A stretch of DNA of 55,326 bases from Solirubrobacteraceae bacterium (GCA_017882375.1 JADGPP010000011.1:1-55326), one strand, 5' to 3'. Positions 25,224-34,309 are shown, counted from the stretch's first letter. Notes: generated by a model not told the origin, from the letters alone. A program made the numbers and translations.

Positions 25224-26482
25224 CGCGGGGCCCCCGATGTCTGCTGCGCGCGCGGCTCGGCGGCGGGATGGAACTGCGAGCTGACGCCGGGGATGTCGTG
25301 CCCGGGCAGCAGCACATGCCAGTAGAGCGGCTGGAAGGCCAGCTTGGCGAGGTGATTGAGCCGCGACTCGGCGAGCAGCGGCAGCGGACCTAGATGGCGC
25401 TCGGGGAAGCGGCCGGGCAGCGGCTCGGCCTCGTAGGCGAAGTCGATCAGCAGCGCCCGGTGAAAGCCCGTCTCGACGAAGCAATTCGCGTGGCCGTCAT
25501 AGAAGCCGGTCAGTTCGTCTCCGGCGAGAAACTGACGGATGTTCTCGACGACCGTGTCGCCCTCGAAGTGGGTGACCGAGCCCGCCTTGGACGTGGGCAC
25601 GTCGCTGGCGTCACCGATCACGAAGATGTTCTGCGCAGCTCGCGCCTGCAGCGTGTGCCGATCGGCTGCGACGAACCCGAGCGCGTCGCCGAGACCCGGA
25701 GAGCGGGCGATGTAGGACGGCCCGCCGTGGGCTGGGATGGCGACCAGCAGGTCGAATGGGACCTCGCGCTCGTCCCAGCTGTGCAGCCGCCGCGCGGACG
25801 CGTCGACGCGACCCGTCGCGAACTCCGACTCCACGTTGATGTTCTTCTCGCGCAGCAGACCGGCGAGTCGACTCGACGCGACCGGCGTGGTGAAGGCGCC
25901 ATCGAGCGGCGTGACGAACGTCAGCTCGACGTCATCGCGCACGCCACGCTGTCGCAGCTGCCAGTCGGCGAGAAAGCAGAACTCCAGCGGCGCCACGGGG
26001 CACTTGATCGGCATGTCGATCACGTTGACCACGAGCCGGCCGGCTTCAAAGCCGGCCATGGCGCCGCGCAGGTCGCTGGCACCCTGCAGGGAGTAGAACG
26101 TGTGCATCGACCTCCCCCACTCGGGCCCGATCAGCCCGTCGGTCTCCTCCGGCTGAAGCACTGCACCGGTGGCGATTACCAGCACGTCGTACGGCACCTC
26201 GACACCGTCGGCGAGATGAACCGTGTCATGGGCGATGTCGACGCGGTCGACCTCGCCGATCCGGAAATCGACGCCGCTGCGAAACTGCGCGTGACGCGGC
26301 CGGACGATCTCCTGCGGCTCGGCGAGCCCGAACGGGACGAACAGCAGCCCGGGCTGGTAGACGTGGACGTCGTCGCGATCGATGACCGTGATGCTCGCCT
26401 GATCGCCGTACTGCCGCTGCAGCCGGTTCGCGACCAGCGTCCCTCCGGTGCCCCCGCCGAGAATGACGATCCGCTGACTCAT
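25220..26482 (-). CDS. FAD-dependent sulfide:quinone oxidoreductase-like protein
   Basis: 420 residues. RIVILGGGTGGTLVANRL is the FAD loop, VLVIATGAVLQPEETDGL the second dinucleotide motif and IFVIGDASDVPTSKAGSV the C-terminal FAD motif. MPIKCPVAPLEFCFLADW holds the Cys expected at the SQR active site; another Cys lies in HANCFVETG. Type III-VI SQRs look like this. It would oxidise sulfide to sulfane sulfur at the membrane and pass it to the downstream TusE and DsrE2 carriers. First gene of the operon; 4-bp overlap with the next. Confidence 0.85.
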   Translation of the reverse strand: MSQRIVILGGGTGGTLVANRLQRQYGDQASITVIDRDDVHVYQPGLLFVPFGLAEPQEIVRPRHAQFRSGVDFRIGEVDRVDIAHDTVHLADGVEVPYDVLVIATGAVLQPEETDGLIGPEWGRSMHTFYSLQGASDLRGAMAGFEAGRLVVNVIDMPIKCPVAPLEFCFLADWQLRQRGVRDDVELTFVTPLDGAFTTPVASSRLAGLLREKNINVESEFATGRVDASARRLHSWDEREVPFDLLVAIPAHGGPSYIARSPGLGDALGFVAADRHTLQARAAQNIFVIGDASDVPTSKAGSVTHFEGDTVVENIRQFLAGDELTGFYDGHANCFVETGFHRALLIDFAYEAEPLPGRFPERHLGPLPLLAESRLNHLAKLAFQPLYWHVLLPGHDIPGVSSQFHPAAEPRAQQTSGAPR

Positions 26483-26591
26483 CGCAGTACCACATCCTGC
26501 CCGTCGGCGGGCGCGACAACAGGTGGACATGCCGTTCACTCGCTGCGGAGAATCACGTAGCCGCACCGGCGCGGCGACTTCGTGCGCGCGG

Positions 26592-28754
26592 TCAGGAGTG
26601 CCCGAAGCGGACGTCGGGCAGGATCCGCCGCGCCCAGCGCGGCAGGTACCACGCCTTGCGGCCCATCAGACGCAGCAGCACGGGCAGCAGCAGCAAGCGG
26701 ATCAGCGCCGCGTCGAGCAGCACGGCGACGCCGAGAATGATTCCCATCTCCTTGGGCGGCAGCGGCCCGGAGAGCGCGAACGTGAAGAACACGGCGACCA
26801 TCACGGCGGCGGCGGCGAAGATCACCCGCCCGGAGTGCGCGACCGCGCCGACCATCGCGTCCTTTGCCTCGTGGGTGCGGTCCCAGTGCTCCTTGGCCGA
26901 GGACAGCAGGAACATCGTGTAGTCCATCGAGATCGCGAAGATCATCGCGAAGAAGAACACCGGACCCCAGGCGTCGAGGAAGCCCTGGGACTGGAAGCCG
27001 AGCAGCGAGTGAAGCGCGCCATCCTGGAAGATCCACTTGGCCACGCCGAAGGCCGCCCCCGTGGCGAGCAGGTTGGTGAGCACGCCGGCGGCCGCCAGCA
27101 GCGGCGCCTGCAACGCGAACAGCAGCAACAGGAAGCCGAGACCCAACACCACGCCGATCACCAGCGGCGTCTTGGCCGAGAGGACGTGCTGCAGGTCGTG
27201 GTTTTCCGCAACCGCGCCCCCCACGACGGTCCCGGCGGGTAGCTGGGCTCGCAGCCGCTCGATCGTGGCTCCGACCGCGGGGTTGGAGGGGTCCTGTCGA
27301 GGAATCGCCGTGACCAGCGCGAGTCCGCCGGCGCCGGGCTGGACGGGCAGCACGTGGGCGATGCCGGGGTCGCCCTTGACGACCTGGGTGACGCTCGCCG
27401 CTTGTCCGGCCCGAGTCACGAGCTGCAGCGGGCCCGTCGAACCCGGTCCCATCGCCGCCTGGACCTGGTTGTAGCCGATGCGCGAGGAGTCGTTGGGCGG
27501 CACGACCTTGATCGACGGCATCGACGTCTTCAGCGAGAGCACCGGCACGGCCAGGCCGACGAGCAGCACGACGGCGAGCAGGCCGTATGCGAACGGACGT
27601 CGCCACAGGCGCTCGCCCCACGCGGCAAAGCGCGGCGAACGGTGCTCGCCGGAGTGCGCCCACGGCAACGACAGCCTGTCGACCTTGTGACCGAGCCTGG
27701 CGAGCACCGCCGGCAGCAGCGTGAGCGTGGCGGCGAGCACGAAGATGACCGCGAGCATGATCCCCAAGCTCATGCTGCGGAAGGCGGGGCTCGGGACGAG
27801 CATCACCGCCGTGAGCGAGATCAACACGGTCAGGCCGCTGAACAGCACGGCCTTGCCGGCGGTGTCCATCGTTACGGCCGTGGCCTGCTCGGCGTCGAGC
27901 TCGGAGCCGAAGAGGGCGCCGCGGAAGCGCATGACGATGAACAGCGCGTAGTCGATGCCCAGCGCGAGCGCGAACATCAGCGCGAAGTTCATCGCCCAGA
28001 TCGAGATCGGCATGATCAGCGTGCCGAGATACAGCGAGCCGGCGGCCGCGAGCAGGCCGAGCATGGTGAGCATCAGCGGCAGCCCGGCGGCGACCAGCGA
28101 GCCGAAGGCGAGCAGCATGATGCCGAGCGTCACCGGCCAGGAGATGACCTCCGACTTGAGCATCGCCGAACGGTTGGCGGCGTTGAAGTCCGACCACATG
28201 CCGGCGGCGCCGGTGAGGTTCACTCCTACCGTGCTTGTCGAGAGCTTGTGCAGTGTGCCCTTGAGGCCGTCGGCGGCGGCGACCATCCGGTTGGGATCGC
28301 GCGCGGCTCCGGCCTGGACGATCGCGGTGTGGCCATCGGCGGAGATCGACAGGCCGGGCGCCGGGGCCACGACCGTGCGCACGGCGCCGTTCGCTCGCAG
28401 CGTCCGCTCGACGCGCGCGATGACGGATCTGAATTCGGGACTTCCGACCGTCTGCGTCGGGGAGTAGAGGACGGTCATCAGTCCGTAGCTGCCCAGCCCG
28501 GCGAAGTCGCGTTCGACCAGCTTGCGCGCCTGCACCGACTGCGAGCCGCTGGCTTCCCAGCCGGCGCCCGACAGCGCCTTCTCGACGCGCGGCGCGAAGA
28601 CGCCGAGCACGACCGCGACCACGAGCCAACCGATCAAGACGGTGCGCAGATGCGTGGCGGTGTAGCGCCCGAGCCGGCCGATCGGGCCCACGCGGATGTC
28701 GGACGACGGCGGCTCGACGGTCGGAGGTGCGGGGGGAGCCGCGGTGGCGCTCAT
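26592..28754 (-). CDS. MMPL/RND-superfamily transporter
   Basis: 720 residues, ATG 28754 overlapping the DUF2892 stop. Twelve membrane segments in two sets of six. MFALALGIDYALFIVMRFR and AMIFAISMDYTMFLLSSAKE are the paired MMPL motifs containing the proton-relay Asp-Tyr. About 135-residue outer loops follow the first span of each half. In actinobacteria MMPL proteins export lipids or siderophores with the proton gradient. Third gene of an operon headed by an ArsR regulator. Confidence 0.9.
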   Translation of the reverse strand: MSATAAPPAPPTVEPPSSDIRVGPIGRLGRYTATHLRTVLIGWLVVAVVLGVFAPRVEKALSGAGWEASGSQSVQARKLVERDFAGLGSYGLMTVLYSPTQTVGSPEFRSVIARVERTLRANGAVRTVVAPAPGLSISADGHTAIVQAGAARDPNRMVAAADGLKGTLHKLSTSTVGVNLTGAAGMWSDFNAANRSAMLKSEVISWPVTLGIMLLAFGSLVAAGLPLMLTMLGLLAAAGSLYLGTLIMPISIWAMNFALMFALALGIDYALFIVMRFRGALFGSELDAEQATAVTMDTAGKAVLFSGLTVLISLTAVMLVPSPAFRSMSLGIMLAVIFVLAATLTLLPAVLARLGHKVDRLSLPWAHSGEHRSPRFAAWGERLWRRPFAYGLLAVVLLVGLAVPVLSLKTSMPSIKVVPPNDSSRIGYNQVQAAMGPGSTGPLQLVTRAGQAASVTQVVKGDPGIAHVLPVQPGAGGLALVTAIPRQDPSNPAVGATIERLRAQLPAGTVVGGAVAENHDLQHVLSAKTPLVIGVVLGLGFLLLLFALQAPLLAAAGVLTNLLATGAAFGVAKWIFQDGALHSLLGFQSQGFLDAWGPVFFFAMIFAISMDYTMFLLSSAKEHWDRTHEAKDAMVGAVAHSGRVIFAAAAVMVAVFFTFALSGPLPPKEMGIILGVAVLLDAALIRLLLLPVLLRLMGRKAWYLPRWARRILPDVRFGHS

Positions 28755-29050
28755 CGGCCTACCGGTGGGCGGGAATAGACGACAGAGCGCAGCCCGAACA
28801 GGCGGCGCAGGATCAGCGACGCCGGGCAGGCGCCGAAGAGCACGTAGAGCCACTGGTTGACGCCGACGAAGGCCGTCAGCAGCAGAAACCACGGCGAGAC
28901 GAGCGCCGCGAGGGCAACCGACAGCAGCGTCACGGTGCCCGCGAGCGCGAACAGCACACGCTCGAGCGGCCAGCGAGAATTCGCGGCGTCCCCGTCGCCG
29001 GCGCCGGCACCGGCACCAACGGGCGCCCCACTGGCGCATGTCGCGCTCAT
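28751..29050 (-). CDS. DUF2892 (YgaP-like) small membrane protein
   Basis: 99 residues: a Gly/Ala-rich leader, then two hydrophobic helices (VLFALAGTVTLLSVALAALV and PWFLLLTAFVGVNQWLYVLF) followed by GACPASLILRRLFG. The ending CP-x-x-x-x-L is typical of DUF2892 membrane domains, which accompany rhodanese or persulfide genes. Middle gene of the ArsR/DUF2892/MMPL operon, overlapping both neighbours by 4 bp. Confidence 0.85.
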   Translation of the reverse strand: MSATCASGAPVGAGAGAGDGDAANSRWPLERVLFALAGTVTLLSVALAALVSPWFLLLTAFVGVNQWLYVLFGACPASLILRRLFGLRSVVYSRPPVGR

Positions 29051-29403
29051 CGGCTCCCACCCCCCGACAGCACGGCATCGAGCTCGTCGAGGTGACGGCG
29101 CAAGCCGCCGCACACCTGCTCGCACAGCTCGAACACGCCCTCATCGGCGATCGCATAACGCGAGAAGTTGCCCTCCTTGCTGCGGCTCACCAGGCCGCTG
29201 CGCAACAGCACGCCGAGGTGCTTGGAGACGTTCTGCTGCGATGCCTCGGTTGCCCGCTCGAGCTCTTGGACTGTGGCCGGAGCGTCGCGCAGCGCGTCGA
29301 GCAGCCGGATGCGCATCGGCTCGCCGAGTATGCGAAAGCGCTCGGCGATGGCGTCTACCAGTGGCGCCGGCAGGGGGTGCGGGACAGTGGCTGTGGTCTT
29401 CAT
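29047..29403 (-). CDS. ArsR family regulator (possibly thiol/persulfide-responsive)
   Basis: 118 residues. RFRILGEPMRIRLLDALRDA and ASQQNVSKHLGVLLRSGLVS form the winged helix. Two cysteines in FELCEQVCGG near the C-terminus (about residues 95 and 99) are the only Cys, so a metal or sulfane-sulfur switch is possible; the order ArsR-DUF2892 recalls the BigR/SqrR/YgaV persulfide repressors. It heads the operon and has an inverted repeat directly upstream. Confidence 0.85.
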   Translation of the reverse strand: MKTTATVPHPLPAPLVDAIAERFRILGEPMRIRLLDALRDAPATVQELERATEASQQNVSKHLGVLLRSGLVSRSKEGNFSRYAIADEGVFELCEQVCGGLRRHLDELDAVLSGGGSR

Positions 29404-29418
29404 GTCCGCGACGATAGC

Positions 29419-29434
29419 ACAACTACATCGTTGT
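29419..29434. promoter_or_regulatory. ACAAC-N6-GTTGT inverted repeat upstream of the ArsR gene
   Basis: ACAACTACATCGTTGT lies 16 bp upstream of the ArsR ATG in a locally AT-rich stretch, with a further GTTGT 12 bp on (29446-29450). Size and position fit an ArsR-type operator controlling the operon. Confidence 0.55.
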
Positions 29435-29554
29435 TTGCTACTGTCGTTGTATGAGCACTTGCTACGGACCGCGTCGGGTAGTTGCAGCGGATCTACCCAG
29501 AGACGGCATTCGCCACGATCGAACCATGAGTCACCTTGCGAGCAAGGACCGCTG

Positions 29555-29974
29555 ATGAGCATGACCGCGACAGCCCGCCGCATCGGCAATGGCCTCGAGC
29601 ACGAGGTCGACGTCAACGGCCGGCACACGATCATCACCGACGAGCCAGAGCGCCTGGGCGGTACCGACCGCGGGCCGGCGCCGCACGAGCTGCTCGCCGC
29701 GACGCTCGCCTCGTGCATCGCGACGATGGTTGCCATGTACGTGCAGCACCGGGGCTGGGAGATCGGCGAGACGACGGTGGAAGTCGACTACGACACCGAG
29801 AGCGTCCCGCGACGCTTCTTCATCGACCTGCACCTTCCGAGCGATCTCACCTCCGAGCAGCAGCGCAGGCTCGAACGCGTTGCCCGGACCTGCCCAGTGA
29901 GGCGTGCGCTGGAAACGGGGTTCACCTTCGAGGAGCGCACGGTCGCATCGCGAGCACAACGAGCTGCGGCGTAG
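29555..29974 (+). CDS. OsmC family peroxiredoxin-like protein
   Basis: 139 residues from ATG 29555 (ATG 29561 also possible). GPAPHELLAATLASCIATMV and the later RTCPVRRALETG supply the two conserved Cys of OsmC/Ohr proteins, which reduce organic hydroperoxides or polysulfides. Its closeness to the ArsR operon and to the sulfur operon supports a thiol-stress role. Length is normal. Confidence 0.9.
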   Translation: MSMTATARRIGNGLEHEVDVNGRHTIITDEPERLGGTDRGPAPHELLAATLASCIATMVAMYVQHRGWEIGETTVEVDYDTESVPRRFFIDLHLPSDLTSEQQRRLERVARTCPVRRALETGFTFEERTVASRAQRAAA

Positions 29975-30035
29975 TCGAGCCAGGTCGTCGGCGGGTCCCG
30001 TGCTGCGCGTGCACCCGCGTAGTACGCTGGCGTAA

Positions 30036-30476
30036 GTGGCCAAAACGTACCGTCACGGCGCGACGCGCCGACTCGTGAATGCCGTCATGAGTCCGCTGGC
30101 GCGCGTCGGGTTCGCGGGCCGGCACACCTACGTGCTCACGGTCCGCGGCCGCAAGACAGGCAAGGCCTACTCGACGCCGGTCATCCTGGTCGAGAACGGC
30201 GGACGTTGGCTCGTCGCACCCTATGGCGAGGTCGGCTGGGTGCGCAACGCTCGAGCCGCCGGCGAGATCGAACTCGTGCGCGCCGGACGCTCTGAGTCGC
30301 TGCGAATCGAGGAGGCCGCGCCGGAACAGGCGGCGCCGGTCCTCAAGCAATACCTCAAGAGCGTGCCCGTCGTTCGCCCCTTCTTCGACGTCACGCCCGA
30401 CTCGCCGCTGGAGCAGTTCGCCAGCGAGGCGCCGCGCCACCCGGTATTCGGCCTGACCGAGCGCCGGCCGGCCTGA
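30036..30476 (+). CDS. Ddn-like deazaflavin (F420)-dependent nitroreductase family protein
   Basis: 146 residues from GTG 30036. TYVLTVRGRKTGKAYSTPVI, GGRWLVAPYGEVGWVRNARA and VVRPFFDVTPDSPLEQF are the DUF385/Ddn signatures (split beta-barrel). Such proteins bind F420H2 or fatty acids; the family is characteristic of actinobacteria and Chloroflexi. No partner is evident. Confidence 0.9.
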   Translation: MAKTYRHGATRRLVNAVMSPLARVGFAGRHTYVLTVRGRKTGKAYSTPVILVENGGRWLVAPYGEVGWVRNARAAGEIELVRAGRSESLRIEEAAPEQAAPVLKQYLKSVPVVRPFFDVTPDSPLEQFASEAPRHPVFGLTERRPA

Positions 30477-30562
30477 GACGCGGAGGACGGCGGCGGATGA
30501 CCTGCCCCGGCGGGTCGTCAGCTCGTCGACGCCGCGGGAGACCCAGTCGGCGCGGGCACCGG

Positions 30563-31270
30563 TCAGCAGACGCGGAACTGCGTGCTCAACGTCTTGGTGA
30601 CGGTCACCGTGTGCCGCTGGTGATGCCTGGTCACGGTCTGCTTGTAGGACACCTTGACCTTCAGCGTGTGCAAGCCCGCACTCAAACCGGCGAGGCCAAG
30701 TCCCACCGTCGCCGGCGCGTGGCGCAAAACCGCATTTGGCGTGTAGACCAGCACCGTCAACGTCCTGGTCTTGCCATGCGAGCGCCGTGTCAGCTTGTGG
30801 CTATGGCGGACTCCGCGGTCGAGGTAGAGCGCGGCGCTTGCGAAGCGCAGCTTCATAGCGTGGGACATCGGGATCGCGGTCGAGCTGAGCGTCACGGGCA
30901 GGCTCCCGGTCTTTGCGGTGCAGGCCGACGGCGATGGTGTGGTCAAGGTGATCCGCTGGTCGCCGAAGGTCGCGCTCGTCGACGAGCTCGCAGAGGCCGC
31001 CGCGGGCGATGGGGACGACGCGGTTGAGCCCGATGTGACGCTCGCAGTTGTCGCGCTGCCCGTCGTCGTGGTCGGCGACGCGAGCTGCAGCGACACTCTG
31101 CCGATCGCCATGGGTGTTCCGCCATCGGTGAACCACAGGTTCTGGTCCGGGCCCGAGACGATCTGATCCGTCGGGTTGCCGCCCATGGGATTGAAGCCTG
31201 CCGTGTACTCGGTGATCGCGCCGGCTGTCGTGATTCGCGCAATCGCGGCCCTGCCGGTTCTCGACGGCTT
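30563..31270 (-). pseudogene. C-terminal remnant of a secreted Vgb-like (virginiamycin B lyase repeat) protein
   Basis: The open frame lacks a start: it runs from a stop at 31331-31333 without ATG, GTG or TTG before ATG 31186, although homology begins earlier with IARITTAGAITEYTAGFNPM. That and VSGPDQNLWFTDGGTPMAIG form one Vgb propeller repeat where six or seven are normal. A Ser/Thr/Ala-rich linker and a beta-rich domain (LHTLKVKVSYKQTVTRHH) ending in a Cys follow. N-terminal propeller and signal peptide have been lost. A shorter product from 31186 is possible. Confidence 0.65.
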
Positions 31271-31415
31271 GTTGGGGTAGCCGATCGTAGCGGGACGATG
31301 CCCTCGGCTCGCGGTACGCCGGGATCGCTGTCAAAGGGTTCCCATGCGCAGACCCATGTGCTTGCGGTCCCACTGTCACATGCGCACGTCCGACACGGGT
31401 TCTACGGTTTGCATC

Positions 31416-32768
31416 ATGTCGGCGACAGTCACCGACGACGAGCTTGCGGCCATCCGTACGTCAACTCGAGCGCATCTCGATGAGCTGCTCGAGGAGCCCG
31501 GGATCGCGAGCGACGTCGTCACGCTCGAGCGCATCGGGGTCGCGCTGCTTGCCGCCTTCGACGCGCCGCAGACACCTCCGGAGCTGGGGACCGTGCTCGT
31601 CGACGCACTGGCCGATCGCGGCTGTGAGGCATCCATCGGCGTGCTCGCGGTGCTCGCCGCGTTCGGCAGCAAGACAATCGCCAGCGATGCAGCGCGGGCG
31701 GCACGCGGGTTCGCCGATCGCCACGAAGTGGTCACCGGCGATGTCGGGACGCTTATCGTGAGGGAGGTTTGGCACAGTGAGATTCCACCGGGCGAGGTCT
31801 GGGTCGCGGTGCTAGACCGTCCAGGACACTACGAGCCGCAGGCCGCATGCGTGACGCTCGAGACGAGCAGCGAGGGGCTGATCATCGTCGATGCGCTGCT
31901 GACCGAGCCCGGGCCGGCGAGCGAGCTCGACTCCGCGCTCGCCCTGCTGGCAGAAGACACCGAGCGCTCGACGGTACAGGTGTTGGCTGAGCGCCTGGGC
32001 ACCGCGGTCGCCAACATGAGCGAGGCAGGGCTCGCAGCGCCGTTGGAAGCAGGCGTATGCCTGCCCATACTCGCCCGTGCGATCAGCGGCGAGGCCGGCG
32101 CGCTCGGTCGTGTGACGACCTACCCAGGGCTAGGCGAGGACGACGACGAGCTTTTCACAGTGCACGAAGCCGTCGAGGAGACTCTGCTCGACGCGCTTGT
32201 ACGCGACTACGGGCGCTACGTGCACGCACAGTACGGCGCCACCAGCGCTGTGTGGCGCCACGGAGAGTTCATCTCGTGCGCGTTGCTCGACTGGAAGCGC
32301 GACTACCGCGACGGTGAGCCAGCCCATTGGACCACGGCCGACGTCGAAGAGTTCATGCTCGACTTCGCACCACGTAAGATGACGATGGACGATGAGACCA
32401 TTCACACGCTGCCCGACTGCGTGGCCGCATTCATGGGCTTCCTGGATCGAGACCGAAGACTCGAAGGCGACACGGTCGATGCGCTGAGGGAAACCTGCAA
32501 GCGCCTCGGTCGCGAGTGCGCCAACGCGTGTCACGACCCGGCGCGTTGGGGCATGGCGAAGTCCTTCGCGATGCAGATGATCGCCGACGGAGTCGACCTC
32601 GCCGATCCGACGGCCGGCGACGCTTGGATCGCCGCGCACGACATGAGGCTGGGCACTGCCAGCGGCGATTCTCGCGGACAGGTTCAGCCGTCCAGACAAC
32701 GCACGCCGGGCTCCGGTCGTGCGAAGCGAACCGCCGCAAAGCAGGCTCGTCGCTGTAACCGCCGCTGA
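31416..32768 (+). CDS. Conserved actinobacterial protein of unknown function (450 residues)
   Basis: Starts best at ATG 31416 (MSATVTDDELAAIRTSTRAH); an upstream ATG at 31344 adds 24 unlikely residues. An acidic helical N-terminal half is followed by WRHGEFISCALLDWKRDYRD, TTADVEEFMLDFAPRKM and LPDCVAAFMGFLDRDRRL, a pattern I know from uncharacterised actinobacterial proteins, some ending in SEC-C zinc motifs. Here the C-terminus is basic (RAKRTAAKQARRCNRR) without the full Cys motif. Cytoplasmic; role unknown. Confidence 0.75.
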   Translation: MSATVTDDELAAIRTSTRAHLDELLEEPGIASDVVTLERIGVALLAAFDAPQTPPELGTVLVDALADRGCEASIGVLAVLAAFGSKTIASDAARAARGFADRHEVVTGDVGTLIVREVWHSEIPPGEVWVAVLDRPGHYEPQAACVTLETSSEGLIIVDALLTEPGPASELDSALALLAEDTERSTVQVLAERLGTAVANMSEAGLAAPLEAGVCLPILARAISGEAGALGRVTTYPGLGEDDDELFTVHEAVEETLLDALVRDYGRYVHAQYGATSAVWRHGEFISCALLDWKRDYRDGEPAHWTTADVEEFMLDFAPRKMTMDDETIHTLPDCVAAFMGFLDRDRRLEGDTVDALRETCKRLGRECANACHDPARWGMAKSFAMQMIADGVDLADPTAGDAWIAAHDMRLGTASGDSRGQVQPSRQRTPGSGRAKRTAAKQARRCNRR

Positions 32769-32999
32769 CGAACCGGTCGGCGATATCGATCTGTTAATGC
32801 ACCACCGCAATCGTCGACACTCCTCAGGCCACGAGGTCGGCGAGCAACTCCTCGAGTACAAGCTCCTCCTCGACACGCCGTCCAACGCGGCGCATCGTCT
32901 CACTCAGGCGCGGATCCCAGCTCGCGGGCACTGGGGCGTAGACGACGTCTTGGGCATAAGCCAGTAGCTCGACGTCGGTCTTCTCGCGGTGCCTAGGCC

Positions 33000-33404
33000 T
33001 TACGCACCGACGAATCCATGTGCGAGCTCGAGGAGCTCAGCGGTCGCCTCGCGCGCCTCGGCGATGCTGGCCTTCGCAACGAATTCCGCTGCGTAGGAGG
33101 CTTCGTTCCGACGCGCGCGGGAGGCGTCGAGGCGTTCGAGGAGCTCCTCGGTGTCTCCGTAAACATGGTCAAGTGCTGCTTCGAGTCGAAGGACGTGTGC
33201 ACCATCGCCTGGCGATACTCGCTGTCCGGCTGCTTGGAGGATCGCGTCGCACGCCGAGACGGTGGCGCTGTGCAACAGGATGGACTGGGACGGCGCGCTC
33301 AGACCCCGGGCGTCGGCGTCGCCCAGGAAGGTGTCGGCCTGTGCGAGGAACGAGCGAGCGCCCATACGGTCCTCGTAGACCTTTTCGACGCGCGCGTCGG
33401 TCAT
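33000..33404 (-). CDS. HEPN-domain toxin-like protein (HEPN/MNT pair)
   Basis: 134 residues, mostly helical, ATG overlapping the stop of the upstream nucleotidyltransferase. LHSATVSACDAILQAAGQRV and ASRARRNEASYAAEFVAKAS fit HEPN proteins; the usual RxxxxH ribonuclease motif appears as RNEASY, with Tyr in place of His, so RNase activity may be altered. In type VII systems (HepT/MntA) the antitoxin AMPylates a Tyr near this motif, which this Tyr could mirror. Confidence 0.75.
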   Translation of the reverse strand: MTDARVEKVYEDRMGARSFLAQADTFLGDADARGLSAPSQSILLHSATVSACDAILQAAGQRVSPGDGAHVLRLEAALDHVYGDTEELLERLDASRARRNEASYAAEFVAKASIAEAREATAELLELAHGFVGA

Positions 33405-33994
33405 TGGTTCGCGACGCTCGCCAGGTCACCCACGAGCGACATCGTCGGAGCTTCCATGACGCGGCGGGTGAAGCTAGAGCGTTCGGCGAGCAAGCGGCGG
33501 AACTCATCGTCGGCCAGGACGGTCAAGTCCACTTTGCGTCCCACGCTCTTGCCTACGGGGCGCATGAGCCGGCGCAGCTCGCGCAAGTCAGCCTCACCGA
33601 CGACCAGGACATCGATGTCGCTGTCGGGCCTACGCGTCCCGGCCACCCAGGAGCCGTATATCGCCGCCGCGTGAACGTCGGGGCGATCGAGAGTATCGCG
33701 CAGCTGCTCCTCGACGCCGACCGAGCGACTTAGCAGAGTGGCTAGCGGCTCGTAGAACGAATCATCGACCGCCGCCGAGAACAGGTGCGGGCGCGCGGCG
33801 GTATCTCGGCGGACTATGCCCGCTGCCTCTGCCCTACCGAGCTCACGGTGCACGGACGACTGGGGCGCGCCCAACGCGTCCGCCAGCTCGTGAAGCGTCC
33901 ACGTGCGCTCCGGCTGTAGGAGCAAGAGCGCGAGCAGTCGAACCTGCATCTCGGAGCGGAAGAGCGGCAGCAGCGGAGGGGCCGACGTTCGCAT
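33401..33994 (-). CDS. HTH-fused minimal nucleotidyltransferase (MNT antitoxin)
   Basis: 197 residues. Residues ~10-75 form a winged helix (ALLLLQPERTWTLHELADAL, APQSSVHRELGRAEAAGIV). Residues ~110-190 carry the nucleotidyltransferase core YGSWVAGTRRPDSDIDVLVV (GS...DxD) and KVDLTVLADDEF (third acidic residue). As MntA-type antitoxin it would AMPylate the HEPN partner, and the HTH would autoregulate the pair. The upstream region (33,995-34,020) is AT-rich and promoter-like. Confidence 0.85.
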   Translation of the reverse strand: MRTSAPPLLPLFRSEMQVRLLALLLLQPERTWTLHELADALGAPQSSVHRELGRAEAAGIVRRDTAARPHLFSAAVDDSFYEPLATLLSRSVGVEEQLRDTLDRPDVHAAAIYGSWVAGTRRPDSDIDVLVVGEADLRELRRLMRPVGKSVGRKVDLTVLADDEFRRLLAERSSFTRRVMEAPTMSLVGDLASVANQ

Positions 33995-34309
33995 TAGTGA
34001 GAAGTATATCTAAGAAAAACGAAACTCACCAGTGCTGACCGTCTTGCGCCACCCGACCTTCGGGCTATGAGATCGACAAAGGGGGGGTCTATGGCTGCCG
34101 ATATGGCTTGCCAGAGCCATTTTTGTGCGTCGGGGTACCTACCGATTCCGCTCAAATTGCACCCCGATTTGCACCCCGCTCTGAAGCTCGTCCGGGACGA
34201 TTTCCTCCGAGGCGACGACCGAGTGCGACGGAGCGCGCGCCTGCCCGACCTCGCGATAGTGCGAAATCGCATTTATGCAGCCGGCCGTTGCACAAATGCC
34301 TCGCGACTT
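33995..34309. other. Gene-free stretch upstream of the HEPN/MNT pair
   Basis: No convincing coding sequence. It holds the AT-rich MNT promoter (33,995-34,020), a G7 run (34,080-34,086) and a pair of near repeats, ATTGCACCCCG and TTTGCACCCCG, at about 34,147-34,169. Similar twin motifs lie beside the tRNA-like fragment at 37.26 kb, suggesting attachment-site or integrase-tail relics. The short frame 34067-35083 (+) is open by chance here, its coding character begins only near 34,847. Confidence 0.4.

Noticed and set aside
32824-33000. Minus-strand open frame KTDVELLAYAQDVVYAPVPA ... EEELVLEELLADLVA downstream of the HEPN gene
   Set aside because: It looks coding-like but has no start codon, overlaps the HEPN end in another frame and matches no family I know; could be a gene tail, not reported as a feature.
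34020-34080. Minus-strand CTCATAGCCCGAAGGTC resembling a tRNA-Met anticodon loop and stem
   Set aside because: No T-arm, acceptor or 5' half can be folded; the match covers only ~17 bases.
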